64,000 bases of DNA, from contig JAQOOI010000074.1 of assembly GCA_028554645.1 (NCBI GenBank), positions 124,001-188,000 on the forward strand, given 5' to 3'. A program made the translations under genes and the position numbers. Source of the stretch: Omphalotus guepiniiformis. Taxonomy: Eukaryota > Basidiomycota > Agaricomycetes > Agaricales > Omphalotaceae. Positions 47,458 to 57,970 of this stretch are shown here, in pieces. Below the pieces are notes generated by a model. The model was given only the letters and a program-made list of their open reading frames with translations. It searched no databases and was not told where the DNA came from. Each line of letters opens with the position of its first letter. Positions within the stretch are counted from its first letter, which is position 1.

Positions 47458-48707
47458 ATGCAGCGTGCGACGTGTACTGGTCTCCGTATCAGATCGCCTG
47501 CGGACGCCCGCGTCATCTTCCATGCCGTCCAGCTTGACATCATTCCCATGGTCACTCGTCGTCTAGATACTGAAGAGCGCTCGCTGATTACACCTGGTTC
47601 TGTGTACGTGTGGGAGGAGAGAGGACCTCATGCCGAGTTGACCGGGGTAAGAGGCGACCTCCGTCCCGAACTTTTCTGTTTCTTTTTGCAAAGAAACTGC
47701 CAAACTCACGGGCTAGCAATTTCTTTTTCATTTTCCAGGTGGGAATAGAACGGTGGACAGATGGTTCGAATTGGTCTCTTTAATGAGAAATAGAACGAGA
47801 GAGAAATTCTAAATTTGTGACGCATTGCAGGGATTCGATGGGGTCCATCGAGAGTACGAGAGGTCAGTGACTCTAGCTAGGCTTCCTTTTAGTCATGAAC
47901 GACGCCACATTAATATGAAATCCTTTTCATATTCCAGGGCTTTCTTTTCTATCATGAGAAACAGGACGGTTATTTTCCTTACACGGACGGCATGAATTCT
48001 GAAATGTGAGCATCTTCGTTCTTGTCACCTTCATTCGCTTAAACTCTATAGCAATGATTAGGTCTTCTTCAATGCGAGACCCACGTTCAAGTCTGATAAA
48101 GCAAACATACACCGTCTTTGTTGATACCAATAGAGGTCAGCGGAAATGGCATCTCAGTTAGTAAACTCGCTGAGTTCCTCGCAACTTTCGAGCACAAAAA
48201 GTCATATTGACTTGTACTTCACTTCCCACAGTAGCGTATTTCACCGAAGAATCACTCGATCAGCTTCAGTGTATCGACGACCTACCGCATCTTGCCTCTC
48301 TACCGGTACCGCATGGAAAATACAAAAGCGCACGATCAACAAAAGGAAGACCGGATCATATTTTCAACCCAGACTACCAAGAGGGCGAGTACCCACGGAT
48401 CGAAGTCATTCAGTATAAACCAAAGAATCCCTCTAGTCATTCATCCTCGGCTTCACCTCCCGAGAGATCAACGACATCAACAACGTTGAGGAAATGGATG
48501 AATGCTAATCACACATCGGTTACTCCGTCTGGTAGAGTGAAACCCACCGGTCTTTACACCCACACCAGGACGCGATCAACCCCTCCCGAGCAGGTCAGCG
48601 GTGACAACTTAGCACCGCTTGCTTACTTGCAAACTGTACCACCTCCTCGACGTTACCCAGAGGACGAGAAAACATTGATGTTACTTCAAGCAACACGACG
48701 GTTGTAA
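47458..48707 (+). CDS. WOPR (Gti1/Pac2 family) transcription regulator C
   Basis: Exons 47458-47646, 47739-47763, 47831-47862, 47938-48005, 48062-48156 and 48232-48707 give 294 aa, one residue longer than A. WOPR segments: CTGLRIRSPADARVIFHAV, MVTRRLDTEERS, VYVWEERGPHAELTG, RWGPSRVRE, FLFYHEK; then LIKQTYTVFVDTNRGQRKWH and AYFTEESLDQLQCIDD. HGKYKSARSTKGRP follows. The C-terminal motif LAPLAYLQTVPPPRRYPEDE is nearly identical to that of A. It has one intron (47764-47830, in the TDG/IRW codons) that neither A nor B has. It is closer to A than to B in length and sequence. It sits between the two arms of the inverted duplication. Confidence 0.93.
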
Positions 48708-49067
48708 AATTACTGTCACCCTCCTTCTGCATGTATACATTTATTCAATTGTTTTGTGAACTCCATTGTAGAAGTCCTGCCTGAAATCTCTTGTTTCAAA
48801 ATGCAGTTATCGTATTTATCCCTTTTTTGTGCGACTTTGCTTTTTTCTTTTTTGGACGTAGCACCCCACCCCCAATGACATTGGCAATTACCGGAAGCCT
48901 ACCATAGACAGGCGTAATATGTACTCAAAGTATCACGTTCTTAAAACCGTGTCTTCAAACGTGTATCAATAATTCTCTGGGGTCGAAGCCTTTGTGTAAC
49001 TCAATTCACTGCAAGCTTGTGTGCCAGTGACCGCCTCGAGGTTGGTCCAGGAGCAGATTTACCTGTT
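48708..49067. other. 3' flank of WOPR C
   Basis: No gene seen; includes a T-rich tract (ttttttgtgcgactttgctt) that may belong to the transcript end. The decayed duplication arm begins at about 49068. Confidence 0.5.
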
Positions 49068-50815
49068 TTTCATTCCGCGAGACTTTTTGAGTTTCTTTCG
49101 CAAGGGGCCGCCGTTCCGCATACAAACTCGATATCTCGGGACCGTTATTCTATTTCGAGTAAAATGAAGTTGTGAATGTGAATCAACAATGATATATTGA
49201 TGTTCAGATTACATCGTAGGAGTTTTTCTTTTTACAAATCGACGAACTTGGCTTTCGGAGACTTGTCAAAAGGCTTGGGGGGGACCCTACGATGATGCAT
49301 ATGTGATAACGAGGGGTCAGAACTCATCGTGGACTTGCGCCAGCCCCCACCGCTAGAACCTGAGCTAGTGGCGGACAGGAATTTACAAGCATTTCAGCAG
49401 ATGATTCATGAATCATCCCCCCCTAATAAACGAGAGGGCTTGTTTACCTTATAGTGGCAACTTATAGTACTTACTCACCGCAGTATAGACCCCGATGTCG
49501 TAGTCTCGAGAGGATGAAGATCGGAGTGGACCTTAGTGGACCTCGCTGGCGTATTTGGTGAAAAAGGGCTTGCCGGTAGTTAGGGACCCCTCTTCAATCA
49601 TCAGACTGAGAAAACGGCAAAGATGAACTGGTCCTTTTGACATGCATAAAAACTCCATAAAGCTGAGTAGTTGTAGCTAGGGCAAGAAATTTAAAAAAAA
49701 TCATCTCACATGTGAGGTGAATCAGAATGTTCCACCAATCACCAATATTACCAGGCGCTCTGGTGGAATGCATGTAAGTAGTGATGCGAGCAAATAGCGC
49801 GCTATACCCAATTCGAACGATTCAGATTGAATTGTGTCAAGTCAAAAGAACTGGGGCTCGCCATATAACCGGACTATTCATGGAGTATTATGACGGCTCA
49901 TACATACAACAAAGAAGGTCCAGCCCTACGTGCTCCTTCGCGGGTTACGATTCGTCCAGGAAGCACTCTGCTTACTCTCTTTTAGCATGAATAGCCGTTC
50001 CCGTCAGTGTACACGGCAGCTTGAACTTCTGCTCTTCGACATTATACAGAAGCGAGACGGAACCGATAGCCAATACAATCATCACCAATGCAAAAGGTCT
50101 ACGAAGCAACTCAGCATCTAGGTTGAGATACGAAAGTAAAAAAAGATGACAACTGACCCGCTGACCGTCCAAAACTTCTTTTCACAGCTTTCACCGACCC
50201 AGGTCTCGGTCCTGACTTTATTGCCTTCTGCTGTCTTCGTAGCAGAACAAGCACAAATGAAGCAAGATCTAGTTGCCTCGACACACTGACCCCTGCCAGA
50301 ACAGGTAGAAGTGTCATTAGTACACGCGTCTTCGCTCTCGAAGCACGTAGACACCGAACCAATAGGCTGCTGTGGGGTCGGCGCCTGACTAGGGAAAGGA
50401 GCTTGAGACTGAAAATACGCTGGTTTGGCGTTTGATATGGGAGCAGCAGCATGAGGCGAATAAGTGAGATTTACAATCTTCCCATTTGCCTTCGTTGACA
50501 GCATTCTGGAGCCCTGAGGAAAATTCGAAGGGGCACCCGTGGCAGGCGGTGTATTCTGCACTACCTGAAGTATATTCCTTACGGAGACTGGCTAGACCCG
50601 ACGAGTCCAGAGCTGCGAAGGTGGTGTCATGCGTTTCCGTAAAAAACGATTGTAACGGAGGGAGCTCTGAGGCATGCCGGCCAAACGTGTTGAGCACGAT
50701 GGAAATATGTAGATGATATTGAGGAGAGAGGATACGGTTGTTGATGACGGAAGAGACAGCTTGAATGAAGGGTGGTAGGACGGCTAGTATATCATTAACA
50801 CCAGAGAATATAAGA
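49068..50815. repeat. inverted duplication, arm 2 (decayed copy)
   Basis: Reverse-complement copy of 40490-42262 with many substitutions and indels. It carries the pseudogene below and about 0.9 kb of non-coding flank. Homology stops inside what was intron 1 of the source gene, close to aatgatatactagc. Confidence 0.85.
49985..50800 (-). pseudogene. 5'-truncated, frameshifted copy of the Vps3844-like gene
   Basis: Exons 2 and 3 of the 40.2-kb gene are recognisable: LPPLQSFFTETHDTTFAALD, SLRKEYTSGSAEYTA, then in another frame YFQSQAPFPSQAP, STCFESEDACTN, CSGRGQCVEATRSC, and the membrane-span end MIVLAIGSVSLLYNV. Exon 1 with the signal peptide is absent. A deletion of about 30 bp before the first segment, a frameshift after AEYTA, a small insertion near the CEKK site and a changed splice region mean it cannot make the normal protein. 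A truncated transcript is possible. Confidence 0.85.
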
Positions 50816-51008
50816 GATACGTGGGTGTGCTCATACGTGACACAAGAGCTTGCTTACCTGTCACTAGGGACCTGGAGATGCCTCTCCGCTGCGATTCCAG
50901 AGAGATTATTCAAGAGCCCTGTTACTCGCCGACAACTAGCACTGAGCTTCGACGGCCAGCAAATCGTTCCTCTGGCACCCTTCTATATTGCAAGCTTTTA
51001 GTGGATTG

Positions 51009-51850
51009 AATCAGCTAAACACAAGGCAAATGAATATGACATTGACTTACCCAGAATACCAGAAATTCCGTTTTTATGCGCAAGGATGCTATCCAATGCA
51101 CTCCTTCGAGCTGATACTGCTTCATTGTTGCACCAGTAATTAACGACGGTTACCTTGAAATACGTGCCTGAACAGCCGGCTCCGAATCTGAAGTTGGATC
51201 GTGAGCAGCCTTCTGACGTTTACTGGGACCCTTGGTATCGTTCTCATCATCAGACTCCTCGACTACGCGCTTCTTCCCTTTCCTCTTCGGGTATTCTTGT
51301 CGACCTTTTGCCTTTGGATCTGGAACTTGACGGTTTCTCGACAGCTGGAGGGAGGTATATTTTGCTATTGGCATTATTCATAGATCGCCTTATCTAAGAC
51401 AAAGTTGAGATGTGTAAGGCGCGCGTCCATATCCTAATTGACAATGAGTCGAGGAGCTGAACTTCGGTTTCAATGGCCGTACCTCATCGGCGAGATTGAA
51501 TAGCTGGTGAATGATAAGGGCCTTGTCTTAATAGATAGCGAGGATACAGAAAATAGCACTCTCACAATAGCCTTCGTGGTATACTCCTCATCCTCTTCCC
51601 TTTTGCTCAAATCATAGTCGCCATCTTCTGGTGGTGGGCTATATGCTGCCCCACTCGGAGGTACCTTAGTATGAAAGATGGCCAACCAAGGGCAGATGAA
51701 GAATCGGCTCGATTCCTAAAGACGATAGAGCTCGGGAATAACCAATGCATCAGAATGTGAGGCCTTGAGGTGTCATGATAGTCTTTGAGAGACCCGATTT
51801 CTTTGGCTGCAGGGATGTTGCGTCTCGACCCCGTGTTCTCCATTAGTTGG
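51009..51850 (-). pseudogene. 5' fragment of a SNF2-family (LSH/Irc5-like) chromatin remodeller gene
   Basis: On the minus strand a basic region (KRKGKKRVVEESDDEND, then KGPSKRQKAA) runs to ARISR and a TAA at 51150. The same frame continues with PSLITGATMKQYQLEGVHWI, the typical start of a SNF2 ATPase, so the stop replaces a Gln. A 1-base frameshift follows, then HKNGISGIL and, across a GTAAGT...TTTAG intron, AD. Homology ends there (about 51009), inside the Walker A motif. The rest of the ATPase is missing. A frame at 51600-51680 (SGAAYSPPPEDGDYDLSKRE) may be an upstream exon. Clearly non-functional. Confidence 0.75.
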
Positions 51851-53697
51851 TTTTGAGTGCGTGAACCGGTATCATTGCTTACGTCCTCCGTCTCGAGTCA
51901 ATTCCAAGGAATGAAACTGGAGCTACGTTCTGTCACTCTAATGACACGAGTATTGAGTTGGTTAGCTGTTTGTCGCCGGTCCACTGAGAGAGAAGCAGTC
52001 TGTAGAACCGTAGTCGCCAGGTCCTGCCCAACTTCAAGCTAGCTTCAAAGCTTACTCCAACTTCCGAAGATATTACTTTTTTCCTTTGTATCCTTCTGTC
52101 AAAGAGCTCGAGTCCTTTGTGTTTTCGTCGAAAATGAGGCAGTTCTAAGTTGATCATGTGATACGATACCTGAGCTATATAATATAGGCCTTTCTTTAAC
52201 CTTTGTTGAGATGCGCGACCTGTCTCACCGGACGCTGCAGCAGCAGGCTGTAAGTCGTCCGGTGAGATCAAGGATCCGTCTACCACTCTCCTTCTCACTT
52301 CCATCCCTTAACAATGCGCATTTATACGGTGGCGTCGCGTGGAGGTATATCTCAGTAAGAGACGTGCGATCACAAAAGGGTATGTATCGCGTCTATGAAG
52401 ATATTCGCTCGCATTCGAACTTTCTATTCTCCACTTGATACATAGTGTTCTCTTCGCGCACTCACACAACAATTCCGAGTCATCTAAGGTTCGTTATTCG
52501 TTCAATCATGCTACCATGTAGTACTAAATAATGCTATTCTAAACCTATCTAAGATACATAACGCGTATAATAGTCCGTCCAATACAATACTACAAACTAC
52601 AACGTGCATATAATTAAGTAGTAAATCAGGTACGAAGTCCATTGTCAAAAGTAATCGAGAGAGGATCTAATGAGTGGTCTATAGTAATAATGAGATTTTA
52701 TTCATTTCGCCATCGTTCCAAATCCACCCAAGCCACCTCTACCGTGGCTGCTGCTGGTAACAGCGCCATCGTCCCCAACACCCTACCCTCCGAAAGACAA
52801 ACACGCGTAGTTCATACGGCCCAATAGTCCTTCACCAACAACATCCGAGTCGTTGTCCCCGAGCAAAGATTAGTTCCCTAGCTGCCTAAAAAAAGTCGAT
52901 CTGGTGGTTTTCTGCCCACTTGCCGATATCCAGCGTTGTCGCCATGCAAAGATTAGTTCCCTAGCTGCCTAAAAAAGTCGATCTGGTGGTTTTCTGCCCA
53001 CTTGCCGATATCCAGCGTCGGGCTTATAAGCGTATACTCGAAATCGATGCAGTTTGACATCTGGTGCATAGAGTGAATGTGGGTCAAATAAACACTGCGT
53101 CGCAACTATTGTGTAGTCTTCACAGTCCCGATCTCCTTCAGAAACATTCGAAGGACAAATGCTGTCATCCCTATCAAGCGGAGGACCTCCTACGATATAT
53201 GTCTGTGCTAATAAAACTTTCCAACCATCTAGCATTGATCTTGCCTGGTATGACCATCGAACTTTGATGCATATTGATCCTCTCACTTCAGCTGAGTAGC
53301 CATGCCGAGTTCCGCCTGCAACGCGGAATCTACGGAGGCATCTGAAGGCGCCTCTTCTTCTTCCTCGATAACCTTCTGTTTCGACGTGGTATTGTTTGCT
53401 ATGTCTTCCTTTGAGCTCATCGGGAAAGAGCAAAGGCCGTTCAGGTCAACGGGAGAAGAAGAGCAACAGTGAAAGAGGTTGGAGATCGCGATGAAGTGAT
53501 ACTGGGCTCGCTTTGCCTGGACTGGAGGATTGTCGCCTCTGCACCCTCCCACAAGTCACCTCTTCACGGAAGCATTTCGATATCATCAAATAATGCAAAG
53601 ACTTCCAAAGCTTTGCGGTACAATGGCCCCAAAGCGCCGCGTCGGCGCGAGGCCGAACGAATTGCTTCCTTGATAAATGTCCGCTGTGTCGATTGCT
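51851..53697. other. relic region, possibly more of the SNF2-like gene
   Basis: Minus-strand frames such as 51933-52304 (MEVRRRVVDGSLISPDDL start) and 53283-53417 (MSSKEDIANNTTSKQK, then EEEEEAPSDAS) look protein-like and could be 5' exons of the broken remodeller or of another lost gene. They do not join into one product that I can defend. Includes the tandem duplication at 52863-53018. Confidence 0.35.
52863..53018. repeat. tandem duplication, two 73-74 bp units, period 83 bp
   Basis: gcaaagattagttccctagc through gccgatatccagcgt occurs at 52863-52936 and again at 52946-53018. The only difference is one A in the poly-A stretch. Such identity implies a recent event. Confidence 0.95.
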
Positions 53698-53980
53698 TCA
53701 CGGTGATGCTTGGGTGTCGGGCGGCGATTTGGCGGCGATTTCCTTGCCCTTACCCTTTGACGAGGGTCCAGGTCCTGCCACTGCGTTCTCGTACTTGTAC
53801 GAATTCTGGGTCGAAGGACCCATCGACGCGTTATCGTACTCGTAAGCCGCCTGTATCGAAGGATCTATCAACTCATATGAAGTTCTGTCATGTCGTTCGC
53901 ATGACGAATGAAATCGTGAGTGAGCCGCGTTGTTGACGTTGAAGAAGAAGGGGATGAACTTACGATTGGTCTTTAGGCAT
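53698..53980 (-). CDS. small protein of 67 aa, unknown
   Basis: Two exons (53980-53964 and 53884-53698) joined by a GTAAGT...GACAG intron. The product begins MPKDQSTSYELIDPSIQAAY, then has two similar units (YEYDNASMGPS and YKYENAVAGPGPS), and ends KGKGKEIAAKSPPDTQASP. No signal peptide, membrane span or CaaX box. I do not recognise it. Support comes from the good splice sites, the ATG position and a TATA box upstream. Confidence 0.4.
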
Positions 53981-54127
53981 TGTGTCGTAAAGTCTAAGGG
54001 GTGTAGAATGATACTGTGGTGCGTGTTGAGAGTGTGGTGAAATGAATGACACATGTACATGTACGAGAATCAGAGGAGGGGAAGGAATGAGAATGAGAAT
54101 GAGGAAGTTTGGGAAACAAGTCGAGGG

Positions 54128-54139
54128 GTTTATAAACCC
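54128..54139 (-). promoter_or_regulatory. TATA box in a palindrome
   Basis: ggtttataaacc, symmetrical, about 150 bp upstream of the ATG of the 67-aa gene on the minus strand. Confidence 0.4.
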
Positions 54140-55532
54140 TCGTGACTGTGATTGTTGATCGTTCATGGATATGGATATGTTTTCATTCATTCATTCATCC
54201 ACTCGGTTGAAGCGGGTCCAAGGTTGTGTATAATGAAAGTGTTCAAGCGTTCAAGCAACGAGCGATTGTTTGGTTTACCTTTATCATCCTTACCTTTCAC
54301 CATCACCACAAAGGCCCCATTGGGTCCTCGAACCTGTTTTCTGTTGGTGATTTGACTATGAGGTCATGAGGAGAGGATCAATGGGATTCCAGAAATAGGT
54401 ACACACTTAGGGATCAGGGATTCAGGGATGGAGGAGTGCTTTCAAGTTACACGTTGGGGAGGGTCTTATGCTATCCCCTTGTTGGGCTGAATGCTTGAAA
54501 GCCGCGTGTGTACTTGTAAGTAGCCTGTTGGGAGGTATAAAGGCTGTAATGATAAAGAATTGTTTATCCTTTCGCCCGCGTTTCGGCTTTTCAACGATGC
54601 AGAGATTGTTTCTTGCTCTTGAGCTCAAGGCTTGTCGCAACTTATACCGTGGTTGGTGGGTGTTTAGAACGTTCAGACTCGTACTCGTGAGTACTAAGTA
54701 AATAGCCCAATTCAATGGATTGGATTTCTTTTTTCGAGGTACGAGTCAAAGATTTGTTCGTTGTTTCGGCTTTACATCGCTATCGGTCGCATTTTATGTA
54801 TTGTATTTATCTAATTTACGAAAAAATTTGAATTACAGATTACTGGCTTGTGCCCTCTTGTGCCGCACAACTGAGGGCAGCAGCTCTGCGCCACCACACT
54901 TAGCGCGTGTAGCGCCGCGCCGACACGTGCTGCGAAAGTACTTGACGATTTCGGACCGGGCCTCGTACGGGGGGCCAGCTCGGTCGATTCTACCCGGGTG
55001 TGAGCGCTGTGAGCGCTTGAGCACTATATACTCGTATAGTTTCTCCGCTAGTTTCTCTCCGTCACCAAACACAACTTCACGCGTGCCATGGCTAACCACC
55101 CTATGTACGTCCAAATCACAACTCCAAATCTCTAACAAAGCAAATACGTCAACCGACAAAGGTTTGAAGGTCTGAGGGTACGGTACCCTCATGCAAATTG
55201 CAATTTCACAACCCCCTATACCTACTATACCTATACCTATACCTAAACCTGAAAACCAGGTATCTATACACCCCTCGTATCCCAAAAAGTCAATAAACTA
55301 AAAAGTAAAAGGTAAAAACTAAGTAAATAAAAGCCAAGGGTCAAAGGGTCAAAGGGTTGAAGGGTCAAAGCCGAGAGCCAAAAAGAAGCCAGGGAAAAAC
55401 AAGGAGAACCATCCTTATCTACAAAGGGAAAAAGTCAAGGGGGTGGTAATGTAAGTGAATGTAAATCAGTAAGTAAAATGAACGAGAACAAGTGAAAGGA
55501 AGGATGAATGAAAGAAGGACGGGACAGGAAAT

Positions 55533-55616
55533 TACTTGTGTGTGTGTGTGTGTGGGTGTTTTTTGGGTGGGATGAAGTAAGGCAAGGCAAGGCAGGGCGA
55601 GGCGAGGCGAGGCAAA
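55533..55616. repeat. microsatellite (gt)n and pentanucleotide (ggcaa/ggcga)n runs
   Basis: Ten gt units followed 25 bp later by about seven five-base units differing only by g/a. Located just after the stop codon side of the glutaredoxin-like gene. Confidence 0.85.
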
Positions 55617-55785
55617 AAGGTGAAAAGTATGTAGCATGCAGCAAAGCCCAGTATGCAAAAGTCCAATACTTGGATGAACGGAGAACTGAAAAAAAGAAAA
55701 AAAGTCGCATAAAGAAAATGGGGTGGGTCATAGTCATCTTCATCTTCATAACACAGCCATCAACCAACGTCAACGCGTCCGCTAT

Positions 55786-56742
55786 CTACTTCTTCCCCTT
55801 CTTCTTCTTAACATCAACAACACGCGCACCAGCAGCAACAACCCTCCTCTTCAACTCCCCACTCTCAGCCATCGCACGAATCTCATCAACTGTCCCAACA
55901 GGCGTCCCACCAACAAGTAAAATCGGTAGATCCTCAGCTCCTGTTAATCGTTGAAGAATAGGTTTAAGAACTTGAGCGTCGTCACGGATATCGATGTCTA
56001 TGAATGTTGGTGAGGGGTGGAGGTGCATTGCGTTTAGGATTGATTTTATTTCGCGGGAGATTGGTGAGTAGAGCTATGTTGGTGGGGTGCGGGGTTAGAT
56101 AGATAGACAAAAGGGAAAGGCGTACTAGAGGTACATTACCTTTGCATATAAAAAAACAGGATTTCTAGCCCAAACATCATCAACCATAACCTCAACCTCC
56201 TCACTCGCTCTCGCCCCACGCGTATCAAACTCCAAAATCAACTGCGGATCAATAGGTCTCGTAGGATCAACAGTATGCGGAACGACATTCGAAGGTAAAC
56301 TTGATAAAAAATTCGAAATCGCAGCTAATTCTTGTGTACGCGTTAATTCGACCTGAGGTAATTGTTGTCTTTGACCCGATGAGAGGAATTTCCTATGACG
56401 TTCGACGGCGGGGCTGTTCTTTATTTGTTCTAGGGCGGCTGCTACGAGTGGTTTGTGTGATGAAGAAGAGGAGAGGAGTGATGTTGATGAGAATGAGGAA
56501 GAGGAGGATAGGGAAGGTCGTTGGACGAAGAATATGTAGAAAGAGAGTGTTACGAGGGAGAAGAAGACTAGGAGGGAAGTACGGTTTCTGGTTTTACGTG
56601 GGTTGCTCACTGTTGTTATGAATAACGAGGAGAGTGGGAGGGATTCGCGGAGAGGGGTACGACTTGTCATTGTTGGCAACAACGGTGGTGGTGTTGTCGA
56701 CGTTGTCGTCGTTGAGGAAGACAGCGACATGGACAAAGACAT
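55786..56742 (-). CDS. membrane-anchored glutaredoxin-like protein (Grx6/7-like) without active-site cysteine
   Basis: Exons 56742-56140 and 56073-55786 give 296 aa. A cytosolic Ser/Thr-rich N-terminus is followed by one membrane span (SLLVFFSLVTLSFYIFFV) and a Ser-rich stalk: a type II protein like yeast Grx6/Grx7 of the early secretory pathway. The C-terminal thioredoxin fold keeps NPVFLYAKLYSPISREIKSI, FIDIDIRDD, the cis-Pro region DLPILLVGG and GTVDEIRAM. Where family members have CPYC, CPYS or CSYS, this protein reads SPIS, and no Cys occurs nearby. The exon junction lies directly before this site, but its splice signals are clean. The C-terminus is Lys-rich (VKKKKGKK). Redox catalysis is doubtful; a binding or structural role is possible. 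Confidence 0.85.
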
Positions 56743-57970
56743 GTGTAGAGTGAAGAGAAGAGAAGGAGAAGAGAGGTGAGGGGAAGGGGGTGATAAAGGA
56801 GGGTGATTAGAATTAATTAGAAAGAAAGGGATTTATCTAACGAGCGTGGTGCGTGCGTGAACGTGGGTTGTCAGTGTCAGTTGTCATCTTTTTTTTTTCA
56901 TCTTTTTCTTTCTTTCTGCCTCCGTGAACCAAATATGTTCAAATACAAATACGAGGTAAACATATTTCCATTTACTGTAATCTCTGAATCTCTGCCCTCT
57001 TTCTGTCATTTTTCTCCAATACTTACTCCAGTTTTTTGGGATGTGTGTGTACTTACTCCAAATTAATGTTCTAGCGTCTTCACTTCTTCACTTCTACTTC
57101 TACTTCTCTTTATTCACTGCCACGCTAGAATCAGCAATGATGACAGCCACCCTGCTTGGATCATGCGGTGCGGTGCGGTTCCCTCCGACCCGACTCCGAC
57201 TCGGTGGACGGGACCCGTTGTACCTTCATTTATGCTCATTGCTCACTGGACAAAGGCTTGTTTACTCCGAGTCTGTCTCAGACTTTCCCTCGATAACCGA
57301 TTGAACAAAGGCAAGCTTGAATACTTGAAATTACATAGATAACAGACTGGATAAGGATGTTTAAGCTACAAGTTGAAAGTAAAACAAAGGACCTCGGTCG
57401 ACCCAGCCCCCATTAAACAATTTCATTCACAGGCCCCAGGGCACCGCCAAGCTACGCGTTCATGCGTTATGCATTATGGGCTATTATGGGCAGCTTTCGA
57501 TGGATAGTAGATGGCCCCACTTGGATCCCGAATCTGTCTCCGCGACGTCGCCCCGACCACCCCCACTGGCAGGGACCGGGACCTCCTAAATGCCCACTTG
57601 AGCAAGGGGAGACCCTCGGGAGACTCGGGCGGGGAACAACCCGCGAGTGGGATGGAGAGTGTGTGGTATGTGTGAGGTGATTAGGTTAAGTATAATAATA
57701 GGAGGGTGCGTGGAGAAGGAGCGAAGGAGGGAAGGAGTGAAGGAGGGAAGGGAAGGGAGGGAAATGGAAGTGTGATTGTGAGTGTACGTACGTACGTATC
57801 TGAACCTCCTGAGTTGAGCTTAGGGGCGATTAAGTACATGCGCACTAGTACTTTAGTACTGTGGTGCGATATTGATGAACAGCTTGAATTCATCTACAAG
57901 TCACGAATACAATTTCTGACGATAAACCTACATATGTGTGCATCACTTTCACCAGCTTTGTACTCCGAGT
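56743..57970. other. intergenic with low-complexity tracts
   Basis: No gene seen. A GA-rich promoter strip (56750-56840) precedes the glutaredoxin-like gene on its strand. An (aggga)n-like purine tract lies at 57715-57770, and tacgtacgtacgta at 57785. Confidence 0.6.

Larger units (their letters stand above)
53981..55785. other. intergenic with simple repeats
   Basis: No gene seen. Contains attcattcattcatt (about 54184), tatacctatacctatacct (about 55215), a gggtcaaa cluster (55335-55370), (gt)n at 55533-55552, and an aggcaaggc/gaggcgaggc pentamer run at 55578-55616. Confidence 0.6.

Noticed and set aside
52969..53433. 154-aa minus-strand ORF over the tandem repeat
   Set aside because: It runs into the 73-bp duplicated unit and reads the acidic MSSKEDI frame out of frame; treated as a shadow or relic.
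54833..55285. 150-aa minus-strand ORF and its 151-aa forward shadow
   Set aside because: Composition driven by GC-rich intergenic DNA; no motif on either strand.
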